Notes under the pieces: generated by a model
What the model was told of the DNA's origin: nothing
Database searches by the model: none
What the model saw: the letters and a program-made list of their open reading frames with translations, nothing else
In this document: positions 43,228-53,412 of the stretch, one piece after another
Position numbering within the stretch: position 1 is the first letter of the stretch
Layout of the letters: the number at the start of each line of letters is the position of its first letter
Source of the DNA: CAYRHN01 sp964424115
GTDB lineage: Bacteria > Chloroflexota > Anaerolineae > Anaerolineales > Anaerolineaceae
NCBI GenBank assembly: GCA_964424115.1
Contig: CAYRHN010000015.1
Coordinates: forward strand, 1 to 64,000
Reading direction: 5' to 3'
Length of the DNA: 64,000 bases
Made by a program: the position numbers and the translations under genes

Positions 43228-44001
43228 ATGTTCCAGGCCAGGTTCAAGCAAAACCCGGCTTTCGTACTTTACCAAACCGTATGGAAATCCCTGGATTGGC
43301 TGTATCCTCCCACCTGTGGAGGTTGCGGCAAATTGGGGTGGCGCTGGTGTTCTACCTGTGCTGCGCAAGTGACCCGACTGGAAGAAGACCAGGTTTGCGC
43401 TCATTGTGGAAACCTGCTTCCCGGCGGAGGGCTGTGCAGCAACTGCCGTTATCAGAGTCCCCCCTACCAGGCTTTGCGTTCCTGGGGCATTTATACTGGT
43501 CCCCTGCGCGAAGCGATCCACCGCTTCAAGTACGAGCGGGAGGTTGGGCTGGGCGAAGCCCTGGCTCATCCACTATTAGAACGGTTAAAAACATTGAGCT
43601 GGCCGATTCAACTGATCACCGCCATACCCCTTAACAAGAACCGCTTAAAGGCGCGCGGTTACAATCAGGCCGCTTTGCTGGCCCGACCGCTGGCATTGGG
43701 CTGTAAGCTGCCCCTCGAATTGCACGCCATCCGGCGGTTCAAAGATACCCCCACCCAGGTCGGCCTGACCGCCCTCCAGCGCAAGGACAATGTGCGCGGA
43801 GCTTTTCAAGCCGATCCCAGGCTCGTCCGGAACCGTGTCGTTTTATTGGTGGATGATGTAACCACCAGCGGTTCCACCATGCGCGAATGCGCCTTCACTT
43901 TGTTGGAAGCAGGTGCAACAGCAGTCTATGGGCTGACACTGGCGCGGCCGGTTCTTATTCCGGCTCCCGAAACGCCCGCGGAGTTTCCCGAAGATGCGTG
44001 A
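43228..44001 (+). CDS. comF: ComF family phosphoribosyltransferase-like protein
   Basis: A 257-residue ComF homologue. The N-terminal 75 residues hold four zinc-binding Cys pairs (CGGCGK, CSTC, CAHCG, CSNC), and the C-terminal domain is of the phosphoribosyltransferase type with the PRPP loop VLLVDDVTTSGSTM. IPLNKNRLKARGYNQA is the conserved ComF motif. ComF helps take transforming DNA into the cytoplasm in naturally competent bacteria, probably with ComFA and PriA; its enzyme substrate is unknown. It is 16 bp after tadC and may be cotranscribed with the pilus genes. Confidence 0.88.
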   Translation: MFQARFKQNPAFVLYQTVWKSLDWLYPPTCGGCGKLGWRWCSTCAAQVTRLEEDQVCAHCGNLLPGGGLCSNCRYQSPPYQALRSWGIYTGPLREAIHRFKYEREVGLGEALAHPLLERLKTLSWPIQLITAIPLNKNRLKARGYNQAALLARPLALGCKLPLELHAIRRFKDTPTQVGLTALQRKDNVRGAFQADPRLVRNRVVLLVDDVTTSGSTMRECAFTLLEAGATAVYGLTLARPVLIPAPETPAEFPEDA

Positions 44002-44052
44002 ACAGCCTCTCTGCCCACACCTGTTAACCCATAATCCCCTCAGGAGGTAAAT

Positions 44053-44616
44053 ATGGCTCTCCAGGTCGAAATATTCGCAAGGAATATGGAAGTCACGGAA
44101 CGGATCCAACAGTACGTCGACAAGAAAGTGAGCAAGCTGGATCACTACTTGAACGGGATCGACGAAACGCGGGTGGATCTGGCTTTTGTAAAATCGGCAC
44201 GCAACGCCGCCGACCGGCAGGTGGCGCAGATCACCGTCCGCGGACGCGGATTCATCCTGCGCGCAGAGGAGCGCAAGGATGATATTTTTGCCGCTTTAGA
44301 CGCAGCCCTGGATAAAATGCAGCGGCAGATCGAACGCTTCAAGGGGAAGCGGCATCGTGGGCGCGGAGATGGTGCCTCCGCCGCGGAAGTCTCCCAAGAG
44401 CCTGTAGTCGAAGAAGCGGAAGGCGCCGTTCCAGAGATCGTCCGCCGCAAGACATTCACCCTGGTCCCGATGGATGAACAGGAAGCCATCGAACAAATGG
44501 CGCTGCTGGGACACGAAGATTTCTTCATCTTCTACAACGCCAACACCAATGCCGTCAATGTGCTTTACCACCGCCGCGATGGGTCCTACGGCTTGATTGA
44601 GCCTAAACTGGGCTAA
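44053..44616 (+). CDS. hpf: Ribosome hibernation promoting factor, long form
   Basis: A 187-residue long-form HPF. The N-terminal 100 residues are the ribosome-binding domain (IFARNMEVTERIQQYVDKK, AQITVRGRGFILRAEER, DIFAALDAALDKMQRQI). An acidic linker leads to the C-terminal dimerisation domain (RKTFTLVPMDEQEAIEQM, LLGHEDFFIFYNA, LYHRRDGSYGLIEP). The long form alone can pair 70S ribosomes into 100S dimers during stress or stationary phase. AGGAGGT precedes the ATG, and a strong terminator follows. Confidence 0.92.
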   Translation: MALQVEIFARNMEVTERIQQYVDKKVSKLDHYLNGIDETRVDLAFVKSARNAADRQVAQITVRGRGFILRAEERKDDIFAALDAALDKMQRQIERFKGKRHRGRGDGASAAEVSQEPVVEEAEGAVPEIVRRKTFTLVPMDEQEAIEQMALLGHEDFFIFYNANTNAVNVLYHRRDGSYGLIEPKLG

Positions 44617-44639
44617 ACATAACCAAACTCAAATCTCAT

Positions 44640-44671
44640 GGTTCCGGTGCAGTACGCACCGGAACCTTTTT
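44640..44671 (+). terminator. Intrinsic terminator after hpf
   Basis: Perfect 11-bp GC-rich arms (44640-44650 and 44656-44666) with a 5-nt loop, followed by five T. Confidence 0.88.
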
Positions 44672-44679
44672 ATTTGCCC

Positions 44680-44709
44680 TTGCCTATTTCAATCCCTATG
44701 CGCTATAAT
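44680..44709 (+). promoter_or_regulatory. Promoter of efp
   Basis: TTGCCT (44680-44685) and a perfect TATAAT (44704-44709) are spaced by 18 bp; the leader to the ATG at 44801 is about 85 nt. Confidence 0.5.
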
Positions 44710-44800
44710 CTGACGCGTTAAGAAAGCGTATCTTGGCAAACAATGGGATAGGTCCTTGATTCTGGGATACAAGAAATCGATTTTTTAGTGAGGCATTATC

Positions 44801-45364
44801 ATGATTGACGTAAATGATCTGCGCAAAGGTGTCACCTATGAATTAGACGGTAACCTTTACAAAGTGCTGGAATACAGCCATAACAAACCCGGTCGCGGGA
44901 ACGCCACCATCCGCATTAAAGCACGCGACCTGCGCTCCGGCACCACTCTGGAAAAAACCTTCCAATCCGGTGACCGCGTTGCGGATGTCCGTTTGGATTA
45001 CCGCGCCGTTCAATATACCTACAACGACGGCCATTTTTATTACTTCATGGATCTCGAAACCTTTGAAGAACTGGCTGTCTCGAACAAGGTTGTGGAAGAT
45101 GTGGTAGGTTTCCTCAAAGAAAGCATTGAGATCAAGCTTACCTACCTGCGTGATGAACCCATCGATGTGGAACTGCCCACCTCCGTCGATCTGAAAGTTA
45201 TTGAAGCCGAAGCGGCTGTGCGCGGCGATACCGCAACCAGCGTCACCAAAAAGGTAAAGGTGGAGACCGGCATGGAAGTAGGCGTGCCGTACTTCGTGGT
45301 AGCTGGTGATGTGATCCGCGTGGACACCCGCACAGGCGAATACCTCACGCGCGTGTCCCAGTAA
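44801..45364 (+). CDS. efp: Translation elongation factor P
   Basis: A 187-residue EF-P, which enters the ribosomal E site and rescues ribosomes stalled at polyproline. It has the three beta-barrel domains: KOW-like N-domain, OB domain beginning near RAVQYTYNDGHFYYFMD, and a C-terminal OB domain (VETGMEVGVPYFVVAGDVI). The loop that reaches the peptidyl-transferase centre reads KPGRGNA, with Arg32 instead of the Lys modified in E. coli and Bacillus. EF-Ps with Arg are rhamnosylated by EarP in some proteobacteria; no earP is in this window. Several proteins encoded here are Pro-rich, so EF-P demand is plausible. Confidence 0.95.
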   Translation: MIDVNDLRKGVTYELDGNLYKVLEYSHNKPGRGNATIRIKARDLRSGTTLEKTFQSGDRVADVRLDYRAVQYTYNDGHFYYFMDLETFEELAVSNKVVEDVVGFLKESIEIKLTYLRDEPIDVELPTSVDLKVIEAEAAVRGDTATSVTKKVKVETGMEVGVPYFVVAGDVIRVDTRTGEYLTRVSQ

Positions 45365-45422
45365 TGCCATTGCAACGGCAACCGACCACCTATTTACTCT
45401 TTCTTTTTCGCTAACCTCAATC

Positions 45423-45455
45423 AGGCACGGCAGGTCATACAAACCCGTGCCTTTT
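45423..45455 (+). terminator. Intrinsic terminator after efp
   Basis: AGGCACGG and CCGTGCCT with a 14-nt loop, followed by a short T-run (TTTTC). Confidence 0.65.
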
Positions 45456-45485
45456 CGTCTATCACAGCATACCAGGAGGTTTCTC

Positions 45486-45821
45486 ATGCGCACCCCAGCC
45501 GGAAACGAATGCACTTTCTTCTACGGAAACTATTTCCGCGGCCGGCATGAAGAGGAGTGCCGTTTGATCGGCGACCTCCCTGCCCCCAGGAACTGGACAC
45601 CTGACCTGTGTAAAACCTGCCCGGTACCGGGCATCCAACGCGCCAACGCCTGCCCCAATATGGTCCTTGATGGCGAAGTGCACAGCCTGCCGTTTGGCCT
45701 GCGCAAGCGGGTGAAAGTAACAGCCTACTGTAATAAAACGAAGCAGGTGGTCAAAGAACCGCATATTGGCTGCGGAGAATGCCACCCGGTTCCTCCTGTT
45801 TTCATGGAAAAAACAAAATGA
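45486..45821 (+). CDS. Cys-rich small protein of unknown function
   Basis: A 111-residue protein with eight Cys, including CKTC and CGEC pairs, plus two further Cys near the N-terminus (ECTFF and ECRLI). The pattern suggests binding of zinc or an iron-sulfur cluster. There is no signal peptide or membrane helix. AGGAGG precedes the ATG at 45486 at good spacing, and the stop overlaps the start of the following HAD-DinB gene in an ATGA, so translation of the two is coupled. I do not recognise a family. Confidence 0.72.
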   Translation: MRTPAGNECTFFYGNYFRGRHEEECRLIGDLPAPRNWTPDLCKTCPVPGIQRANACPNMVLDGEVHSLPFGLRKRVKVTAYCNKTKQVVKEPHIGCGECHPVPPVFMEKTK

Positions 45822-47017
45822 ACCTGACTGTGTTGATCGACCTGGACGGAACGTTACTGGAGAATGGCTTTCAGGATTTCCAAAGGGCTTACCTGAATGC
45901 GCTCAGCAAGGCCATGGGACTGGAGCCTTCGAAAATGATCCCGGTGTTAATGTCAGCCACCAACAAAATGCTCCAGAAAAACCAGCCGGGCGGCACGCTG
46001 GAAGATACCTTCGACAGCCATTTTTACCCCGCCTTGGGCCTGGCAAAAGAATCGCTGCGCGAGCGCATCGATGATTTTTACGCCCGCGTTTTTCCAACCT
46101 TTCGGCCGCTGACCAGTCCTCATCCGCAAGCCAGGTCGCTGGTGGAAGAATTGTTGGCGCGTGGCGCCACCCTGGCCCTGGCCACCAACCCCCTCTTCCC
46201 GCAAACGGCCATTTGCCAGCGCCTGGAGTGGGCCGGTTTTCCGTTGGAGAAATACCCCTTTGCGATCGTGCCTGGTTTCCAATCCTTCCACTTTGCCAAA
46301 CCCAATCCCGCCTACTTCGCTGAATTACTCGGCCAATTGGGTTGTCCCAACCAGCCGGCGGTCATGCTGGGCGATGACCTGGATCTGGATATCCTGCCCT
46401 CCGCGCAAATGGGGATTCCCGGTTATTGGCTGAACCACCTGGGCGGCCCCCTGCCGGTCGGATCGCATCCCATGGGCGCCACGGGTGAAATGTCTGGCTT
46501 TCTGGCCTGGGTGGATTCTGTCCTCGAGCAGCTGCCGGAAGCCCCGCAATACACTTCGGTCAACCTGCTGCCCACGTTGAAAGCCACCCCGGCTGTGATG
46601 GAAACCTTGTCCGGCCAGATTAACCCAGGCCGCTGGTCAGAGCGGGCCATTCCAGGCGAATGGTCTCTGACCGAGATTTTCTGCCATCTGCGCGATGTGG
46701 AAAGCGAGATCAACCTGCCGCGGGTAGAATTGCTCTGCCGCGAAGAAAACCCTTTCCTGCCCGGCATTGACAGCGATTCCTGGGCCGAAATACGCGGTTA
46801 CGCGCAACAAAACGGAACGAACGCCCTGCGCAGCTTCTTTGAGTCGCGCATCCGTCTCTGCGCCGAACTGGAACGACTGGGGGATTGCTGTTGGGAACGC
46901 CGGGCGCGGCATGCCATCTTTGGCCCCACCCGCCTGTTTGAGCTGGCAACTTTTATGGCCACCCACGACCGCTCGCACATCCAACAGGTCTATGAGGACA
47001 TTCGTGCCGCGGCCTGA
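45818..47017 (+). CDS. Fusion of a HAD hydrolase and a DinB-like domain
   Basis: A 399-residue two-domain protein. Residues 1-230 are a HAD hydrolase with complete motifs: DLDGTLLENG (both Asp), ATNPLFP, the Lys of FAKPNPAYF and GDDLDLDILPS. Residues 255-399 form a DinB-like four-helix domain: VMETLSGQINPGRWSERAIP, WSLTEIFCHLRDVE with one His, and TFMATHDRSHIQQVYE with two more. The start at 45818 overlaps the upstream stop by 4 bp; an earlier in-frame start would lie inside the upstream gene. The HAD half is probably a phosphatase; the joint function is unknown. A second, separate HAD and DinB pair occurs at 10.6-11.9 kb. Confidence 0.8.
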   Translation: MNLTVLIDLDGTLLENGFQDFQRAYLNALSKAMGLEPSKMIPVLMSATNKMLQKNQPGGTLEDTFDSHFYPALGLAKESLRERIDDFYARVFPTFRPLTSPHPQARSLVEELLARGATLALATNPLFPQTAICQRLEWAGFPLEKYPFAIVPGFQSFHFAKPNPAYFAELLGQLGCPNQPAVMLGDDLDLDILPSAQMGIPGYWLNHLGGPLPVGSHPMGATGEMSGFLAWVDSVLEQLPEAPQYTSVNLLPTLKATPAVMETLSGQINPGRWSERAIPGEWSLTEIFCHLRDVESEINLPRVELLCREENPFLPGIDSDSWAEIRGYAQQNGTNALRSFFESRIRLCAELERLGDCCWERRARHAIFGPTRLFELATFMATHDRSHIQQVYEDIRAAA

Positions 47018-47090
47018 TCGCCTGTGAATATAAGAAATGTATTAATTCGCTTGAAAACCGGCCTAAGAACTGGATTCAACGTGTCTAGAT

Positions 47091-47099
47091 TGGTATAAT
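47091..47099 (+). promoter_or_regulatory. Extended -10 promoter of ftsH
   Basis: TGGTATAAT is an extended -10 element (TGnTATAAT), which compensates for a weak -35 (TGGATT at 47071-47076, 17 bp upstream). It lies 53 bp before the GTG start. Confidence 0.5.
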
Positions 47100-47151
47100 G
47101 GTCATCAATATGGTAGTTGCGTTTGTTATAGCGCCGAACCTGGAGGCATAA

Positions 47152-49023
<1,872 letters not shown>

Positions 49024-49032
49024 TAAGAAGAG

Positions 49033-49062
49033 AAATCCCCGGTTCATCCCGGGGATTTTTTT
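49033..49062 (+). terminator. Intrinsic terminator after ftsH
   Basis: A 10-bp stem (ATCCCCGG core) with a 6-nt loop runs directly into seven T. It borders the convergent acyl-CoA synthetase gene and may serve both strands. Confidence 0.85.
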
Positions 49063-50698
49063 ATTTTTGCGCGCTGTCCAAATATTCCTGCACCAATACC
49101 CGGCGCAGAAGCTTCCCCACCGTCGTCCGCGGCAGGTTCTGGCGGAACTCCACCAGGCGCGGCACCTTGTAATGCGCCAGAGATGCCTCACACCAACGGC
49201 GCACTTCCACGGCGGTCAGATGCGCTCCCGGACGCAGCACCACCCACGCCTTCACCACCTCCCCGCGCATATTATCCGGCAGACCGGCCACAGCCGCCTC
49301 GGCCACCGATGGGTGGGCAGCGATCACTTCTTCCACCTCGCGCGGCCAGACCTGCAACCCGCCGACTTTGATCATCTCCTTCTTGCGGTCAATGATGTAG
49401 AAATAACCGTCCTCATCCATACTGGCGATATCCCCGGTATACAGCCAGCCGCTGCGCAGGGCGAGAGCGGTCTCCTCAGGCATGTTGTGGTACCCTTGCA
49501 TCACCTGCGGGCCGCGCACCACCAGCTCTCCCGGCTGGCCAGGGGGCAACACCCGGTTGCCCTCCTCCAGGTCGACTATGCGCGCCTCCACATCCGGCAG
49601 CGGCAGGCCGATCGAACCGGTGCGGTTCTCTCCCCACATCGGGTTACAATGAGTGGCGGTGGGCGCCTCCGATAAACCGTACCCCTCCAATAATTTTCCG
49701 CCGGTCAGGGCCTCAAACTGCTGTTTGATCTCTTTTCGCAACGGCGCAGAGCCGGAGATGCAGGCCTTGATCGAACGCAGGTTATACGCCCCGGCTTGCA
49801 CCGGCGGGTATTGGTTGATGGCGGCATACATATTCGGCACGCCGGGGAAAAGGGTTGCCCTGTAAGTCTGGATATTCCGCAGTACCTCATTTATATTACG
49901 CGGGTCATGCACCAGCACCAGTGTGGCGCCCAGGGCAATGCCCATGCTCATCGCAATCACCATGCCGTAGACATGGAAGAGCGGGATGGCCGCCAGTACC
50001 ACCTCTTGCCCTGCCTGCAAACCGGAAAGCCAGGCGCTGAATTGGAGCGTATTGGCCACCAGATTGCGGTGTAAGCCCACCGCGCCTTTGGGAATGCCGG
50101 TCGTCCCGCCGGTATATTGATAAATGGCCACATCCTCTGCGCCTACCACCGGTAGAGGAAGCTCCTCCTCCAACCCGGCACGCAAGCACTCCAGCAGGCT
50201 GCCGGGATCTCCCCCGCTGAGCTGCCCCGCAAGCCGTCGATGATCCTGCATATCGGTCAGCACCACCTGCCCGGCCACTGCGGAAAGCATCTCTGCCGCC
50301 TCGCGCAGACCAAAGACCAGCCCCACGCCCGCATCTTGAAGCTGATATTCCAGCTCGCGCCGCTTGTACTGTGGGTTGAGCGCCACCACCACCCCCCCGG
50401 CCTTCAGCACGGCGTAATAGATCAGGACAAATTGCGGAATATTGGGCAGGCAAATGCCCACTCGCTCGCCGGGGCGCAGCCCCCAACGCACCAGCCAGCG
50501 CGCCAGCCCGTCCGTCAGGCGCTCCAGGTCGGCGTAAGAAAGCGGACGATCTTCAAAGATCAAGGCTGCCCGCCGGGGAAATCTCTGCGCCGCCTCCCTC
50601 AAGAACTGGTGCAGGGGAATGGGCAGATATTCCAATCCTGCCGAAACTTGCACATCGTATTGTTTTAACCAGGGTTTACTGCTGCTTATTGCGGCCAT
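49061..50698 (-). CDS. Long-chain acyl-CoA synthetase (AMP-forming)
   Basis: A 545-residue ANL-superfamily ligase that activates a fatty acid as acyl-AMP and then acyl-CoA. The phosphate loop is YTGGTTGIPKGAV, followed by EGYGLSEAP, the hinge region YTGDIASMDEDGYFYIIDRKKEMIKVGG described by its YTGD and DRKKEMI marks, and the catalytic Lys of TTVGKLLRR near the C-terminus. Length and layout fit FadD-type enzymes; chain-length preference is not readable. GGAG precedes the ATG at 50698. Monocistronic by layout, divergent from a lipoprotein gene. Confidence 0.88.
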   Translation of the reverse strand: MAAISSSKPWLKQYDVQVSAGLEYLPIPLHQFLREAAQRFPRRAALIFEDRPLSYADLERLTDGLARWLVRWGLRPGERVGICLPNIPQFVLIYYAVLKAGGVVVALNPQYKRRELEYQLQDAGVGLVFGLREAAEMLSAVAGQVVLTDMQDHRRLAGQLSGGDPGSLLECLRAGLEEELPLPVVGAEDVAIYQYTGGTTGIPKGAVGLHRNLVANTLQFSAWLSGLQAGQEVVLAAIPLFHVYGMVIAMSMGIALGATLVLVHDPRNINEVLRNIQTYRATLFPGVPNMYAAINQYPPVQAGAYNLRSIKACISGSAPLRKEIKQQFEALTGGKLLEGYGLSEAPTATHCNPMWGENRTGSIGLPLPDVEARIVDLEEGNRVLPPGQPGELVVRGPQVMQGYHNMPEETALALRSGWLYTGDIASMDEDGYFYIIDRKKEMIKVGGLQVWPREVEEVIAAHPSVAEAAVAGLPDNMRGEVVKAWVVLRPGAHLTAVEVRRWCEASLAHYKVPRLVEFRQNLPRTTVGKLLRRVLVQEYLDSAQK

Positions 50699-50778
50699 GT
50701 CATCTCCATCACTCGCCCAAGTATCCCGTTTTTACAGGCAGGTGTCAAGGGGAAGGCGGCTTATCCATTTTTGTGTCG

Positions 50779-50784
50779 TATAAT
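50779..50784 (+). promoter_or_regulatory. -10 box of the propeller lipoprotein gene
   Basis: A perfect TATAAT 46 bp before the ATG at 50831; no clear -35 box. Confidence 0.35.
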
Positions 50785-50830
50785 AGATTTATTCCGGCTC
50801 CTATATCGATTACCCATTCCTGGAGGAAAT

Positions 50831-52030
50831 ATGAACCGAAGACCCTTAATCGTGATGTTTTTCCTGCTGCTTCTGCTCAGCCTGAGCGCCTGCAACCTGC
50901 CCGGCGCCGCCACAAAACCGGTAGTAACCAACACAGCCAAGGCGCCAATCATACCTTCAAATACGCCGGTTCCCCCCACCCCGGTACCGCCCACCGAAAC
51001 GCCCACCCCCACCGAGGTTCCGCCCCGCTACGCCGGGATGTGGGTGCAGGAGGGTGAGACCTTCCATGCTTATAACTTCGTTGGCGGATTCCTGGGTAAA
51101 GAGATCAACGTAGTTGGAGTGGCTCCTTACCTGTCCGAGCAGCAATTCCAGGTGGTCGGTGACACAGCCTATTATTACAGTCCGGACACCCAGCAGGTTA
51201 TGCGCGCCACGGTTGGCGGTGGAGCGCCGGTTGCCCTTGGATTCATCCCAAATTCTTATTCCACTTACTTTGCTATTTCACTGGATGGCAGCAAGATCTC
51301 ATGGGCCGAGGATACCTATGCTGGCACCGCCCCTTCTTCGCGCTTGATGATCGCAAATATCGACGGCAGCAATAGCCAGCAGATCGCCAGCATCTCCGAG
51401 GTTGGCAACGACCGCTGGCTGGTGCTGGCTCCTGTGCGCTGGACCGATGACGGGCAGTTGATCTATGCCACCAACATCACCGGCATTGGCGGGTACATCC
51501 TCTTTGGAGGGCATAACCAATTCCTGCGCTACAACCCCGCCGATGGAAGCATCGTCGTCCTCTCCAACGACACTTTTGGCATCTGCTTGAACGACGTCTC
51601 CCCCGACCAATCGATGGTCAGCGCGGGCTGCGGCGAAAACGTGACCGATGGGGTGCAGATCATCCACGTCGGCTCGATGGCTGCCACCGTGCTGCCCGTC
51701 CTACCGGACCAGACCCAGGCCGGGAGCGCACTCTTCTCCCAGGACGGCCAGCGGGTCGCTTACGCAGTCGCCCGCGGAGAATATGATCACGAATACGGGC
51801 AGGTTGCGGTGGCTCCGGTGGACGGCTCTGCTGCCCCGCTGGTGGTCACCGCCTACGGGCCTGGTTATTACCACGTGGCCGGCTGGATCAACGACCAGAC
51901 CTTGCTGCTCGAACGCTATGATTTCAGCGGCGGGGGCGACTCCACCTCCTTGTGGATCGTCAACCTGGACGGCAGCGGCCTGGCGCAGGTTGCCAGCGGC
52001 TCCTTCCGTGGATTCATCTTAAATCCCTAG
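50831..52030 (+). CDS. Secreted beta-propeller lipoprotein
   Basis: A 399-residue exported lipoprotein. The signal peptide MNRRPLIVMFFLLLLLSLS ends in the lipobox LSAC, so Cys21 would be lipidated. A Thr/Pro-rich spacer (PPTPVPPTETPTPTEVPP) follows, common in surface proteins of this group. The remaining 325 residues are TolB/WD40-like propeller blades: FAISLDGSKISWAED, RLMIANIDGSNSQQIAS, ALFSQDGQRVAYAVARG and LWIVNLDGSGLAQVAS. GGAGG precedes the ATG. The protein would be anchored on the outer face of the membrane; ligand unknown. Confidence 0.82.
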   Translation: MNRRPLIVMFFLLLLLSLSACNLPGAATKPVVTNTAKAPIIPSNTPVPPTPVPPTETPTPTEVPPRYAGMWVQEGETFHAYNFVGGFLGKEINVVGVAPYLSEQQFQVVGDTAYYYSPDTQQVMRATVGGGAPVALGFIPNSYSTYFAISLDGSKISWAEDTYAGTAPSSRLMIANIDGSNSQQIASISEVGNDRWLVLAPVRWTDDGQLIYATNITGIGGYILFGGHNQFLRYNPADGSIVVLSNDTFGICLNDVSPDQSMVSAGCGENVTDGVQIIHVGSMAATVLPVLPDQTQAGSALFSQDGQRVAYAVARGEYDHEYGQVAVAPVDGSAAPLVVTAYGPGYYHVAGWINDQTLLLERYDFSGGGDSTSLWIVNLDGSGLAQVASGSFRGFILNP

Positions 52031-52095
52031 CCAATCCCAACGAACGGATGAACGACCTGTGTTCATCTAATACTCTGAATAAAATTTGTTTCAGT

Positions 52096-52124
52096 CATGG
52101 AGACGCGAGACCCGCGTCTTCATG
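52096..52124. terminator. Bidirectional hairpin between the lipoprotein gene and miaA
   Basis: 12-bp arms (52096-52107 and 52113-52124) with one G-T wobble and a 5-nt loop, between convergent genes. There is no good T-run on either side, so it may be a Rho-assisted or 3'-stabilising hairpin. Confidence 0.5.
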
Positions 52125-52127
52125 ATA

Positions 52128-53051
52128 TTAATGGTCTAAGAAGCTGCGAACCAACTCCACGATCTCATCCTCCACCCCGGGATGCACAGAGAACCAATGG
52201 ATCTGCGTATCATCCGGCCGGAACCAGTTAGCCTGTCGGCGGATGAACTGGTGGGTCAACTGGCGCATACGCGCCTCCGCTTGCGGCAGGGTCAAATTTC
52301 CCTGCAGCACTGCAATGGCTTCCTTGTATCCAATAGCGGATAGGGTCGGCAGAGCGGGCGAATAGCCGCGCGCCAGCAAGGCCTGCGCCTCTTCCAACAG
52401 GCCTCCATGCAGCATGGCAGCAATGCGTGCGTCGGCGCGGGCATAAAGCTCTTCGCGCGGGCGGGTCAGGCCGATCACCAGCGCGTCATAAACCGGCTTC
52501 ACCTGCCGGCGCTGCTCTGAGAAGCGCACCCCGCTGCGCAGGATCACCTCCAGGGCCCGCACCGTGCGGCGCAGGTTGTTTGCGTCGCTCATCCGGGCCG
52601 CTGCCGGGTCGATCAACGCCAGGCGCCGGTTCAACTCACGCGGGCCGATCTCGTGTCCCCAGCTTTCCAACACCTCCCGCAAGCGCGTGTCGGGCTGCAT
52701 GGCCGGCGGCTGCCACCCCTCCAGCACAGCCCGGATATACTGGCCGGTGCCGCCCACCAGGAATGGCAGCTTCCCGTGGGCGCGGATCTCTGCAATTGCC
52801 TGGGTGGCCGCCGCCTGGAAATGCGGCAGGCTCCACACTTCATCCGGTTCGGCTACGTCGATCAGGTGGTGCGGCACTCCGGCGCGTTCTTCCGGGGATG
52901 GCTTGGCGGTGCCAATGTCCATTCCGGTGTAGAACAGGCGCGAATCCGCCGAAACGATCTCGCCTTCCAATCGCTGCGCCAGGCGAATCGACAGCTCGGT
53001 CTTTCCAACCGCAGTAGGTCCAACGATCACCACCAGCTTATCCGCACACAT
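52128..53051 (-). CDS. miaA: tRNA dimethylallyltransferase
   Basis: A 307-residue MiaA that adds a dimethylallyl group to A37 of tRNAs reading codons that start with U. P-loop GPTAVGKT (11-18), the DSRLFYTGMDIGTAKP substrate loop, FLVGGTGQYIRAVLEG and NLRRTVRALEV are diagnostic. It uses dimethylallyl diphosphate, the product of the fni isomerase encoded elsewhere in the window. The ATG at 53051 lies inside the end of yraN (14-bp overlap), so the upstream in-frame starts are rejected. Last gene of a GT4-yraN-miaA unit. Confidence 0.93.
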   Translation of the reverse strand: MCADKLVVIVGPTAVGKTELSIRLAQRLEGEIVSADSRLFYTGMDIGTAKPSPEERAGVPHHLIDVAEPDEVWSLPHFQAAATQAIAEIRAHGKLPFLVGGTGQYIRAVLEGWQPPAMQPDTRLREVLESWGHEIGPRELNRRLALIDPAAARMSDANNLRRTVRALEVILRSGVRFSEQRRQVKPVYDALVIGLTRPREELYARADARIAAMLHGGLLEEAQALLARGYSPALPTLSAIGYKEAIAVLQGNLTLPQAEARMRQLTHQFIRRQANWFRPDDTQIHWFSVHPGVEDEIVELVRSFLDH

Positions 53052-53412
53052 TTTCAAACCACACGATCTCCGGCTCGCTCTGGCCGGGAATGCGCCGGAT
53101 GGCAACCACATCCACCCGCCAGTCGCCGTCCCACTCAGGATGCTCCAGTAAAAAAGCCTGCGCGGCTTCCAACAGGTGGGCACGTTTGCGCTCATTCACT
53201 GCTTCCTCCGGCAGTCCAAAGGCATCCGAGCTGCGTGCTTTCACTTCCACGAAAACGGTCACCTCACCGTCGCGGGCTACCAGATCCACCTCACCCGCGC
53301 GAGTGCGGAAGTTGCGCGCCACCACCTGCAATCCGCGCGCCTCGAGATGCGCAGCAGCCAGTCGTTCGCCCCATCTTCCCAGGCACTGACGGCGGGCAGG
53401 ATTAGCGGTCAT
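53038..53412 (-). CDS. yraN: YraN/UPF0102 family endonuclease-fold protein
   Basis: A 124-residue protein with the family pattern GRWGERLAAAHLEARGLQVV, NFRTRAGEVDLVARDG and VFVEVKARSSDAFG, whose Glu/Asp/Lys residues form a Holliday-junction-resolvase-like (PD-ExK) site. Widespread in bacteria; role unproven, probably nucleic-acid related. Its start overlaps the glycosyltransferase end by 11 bp and its end overlaps miaA by 14 bp. Confidence 0.9.
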   Translation of the reverse strand: MTANPARRQCLGRWGERLAAAHLEARGLQVVARNFRTRAGEVDLVARDGEVTVFVEVKARSSDAFGLPEEAVNERKRAHLLEAAQAFLLEHPEWDGDWRVDVVAIRRIPGQSEPEIVWFENVCG

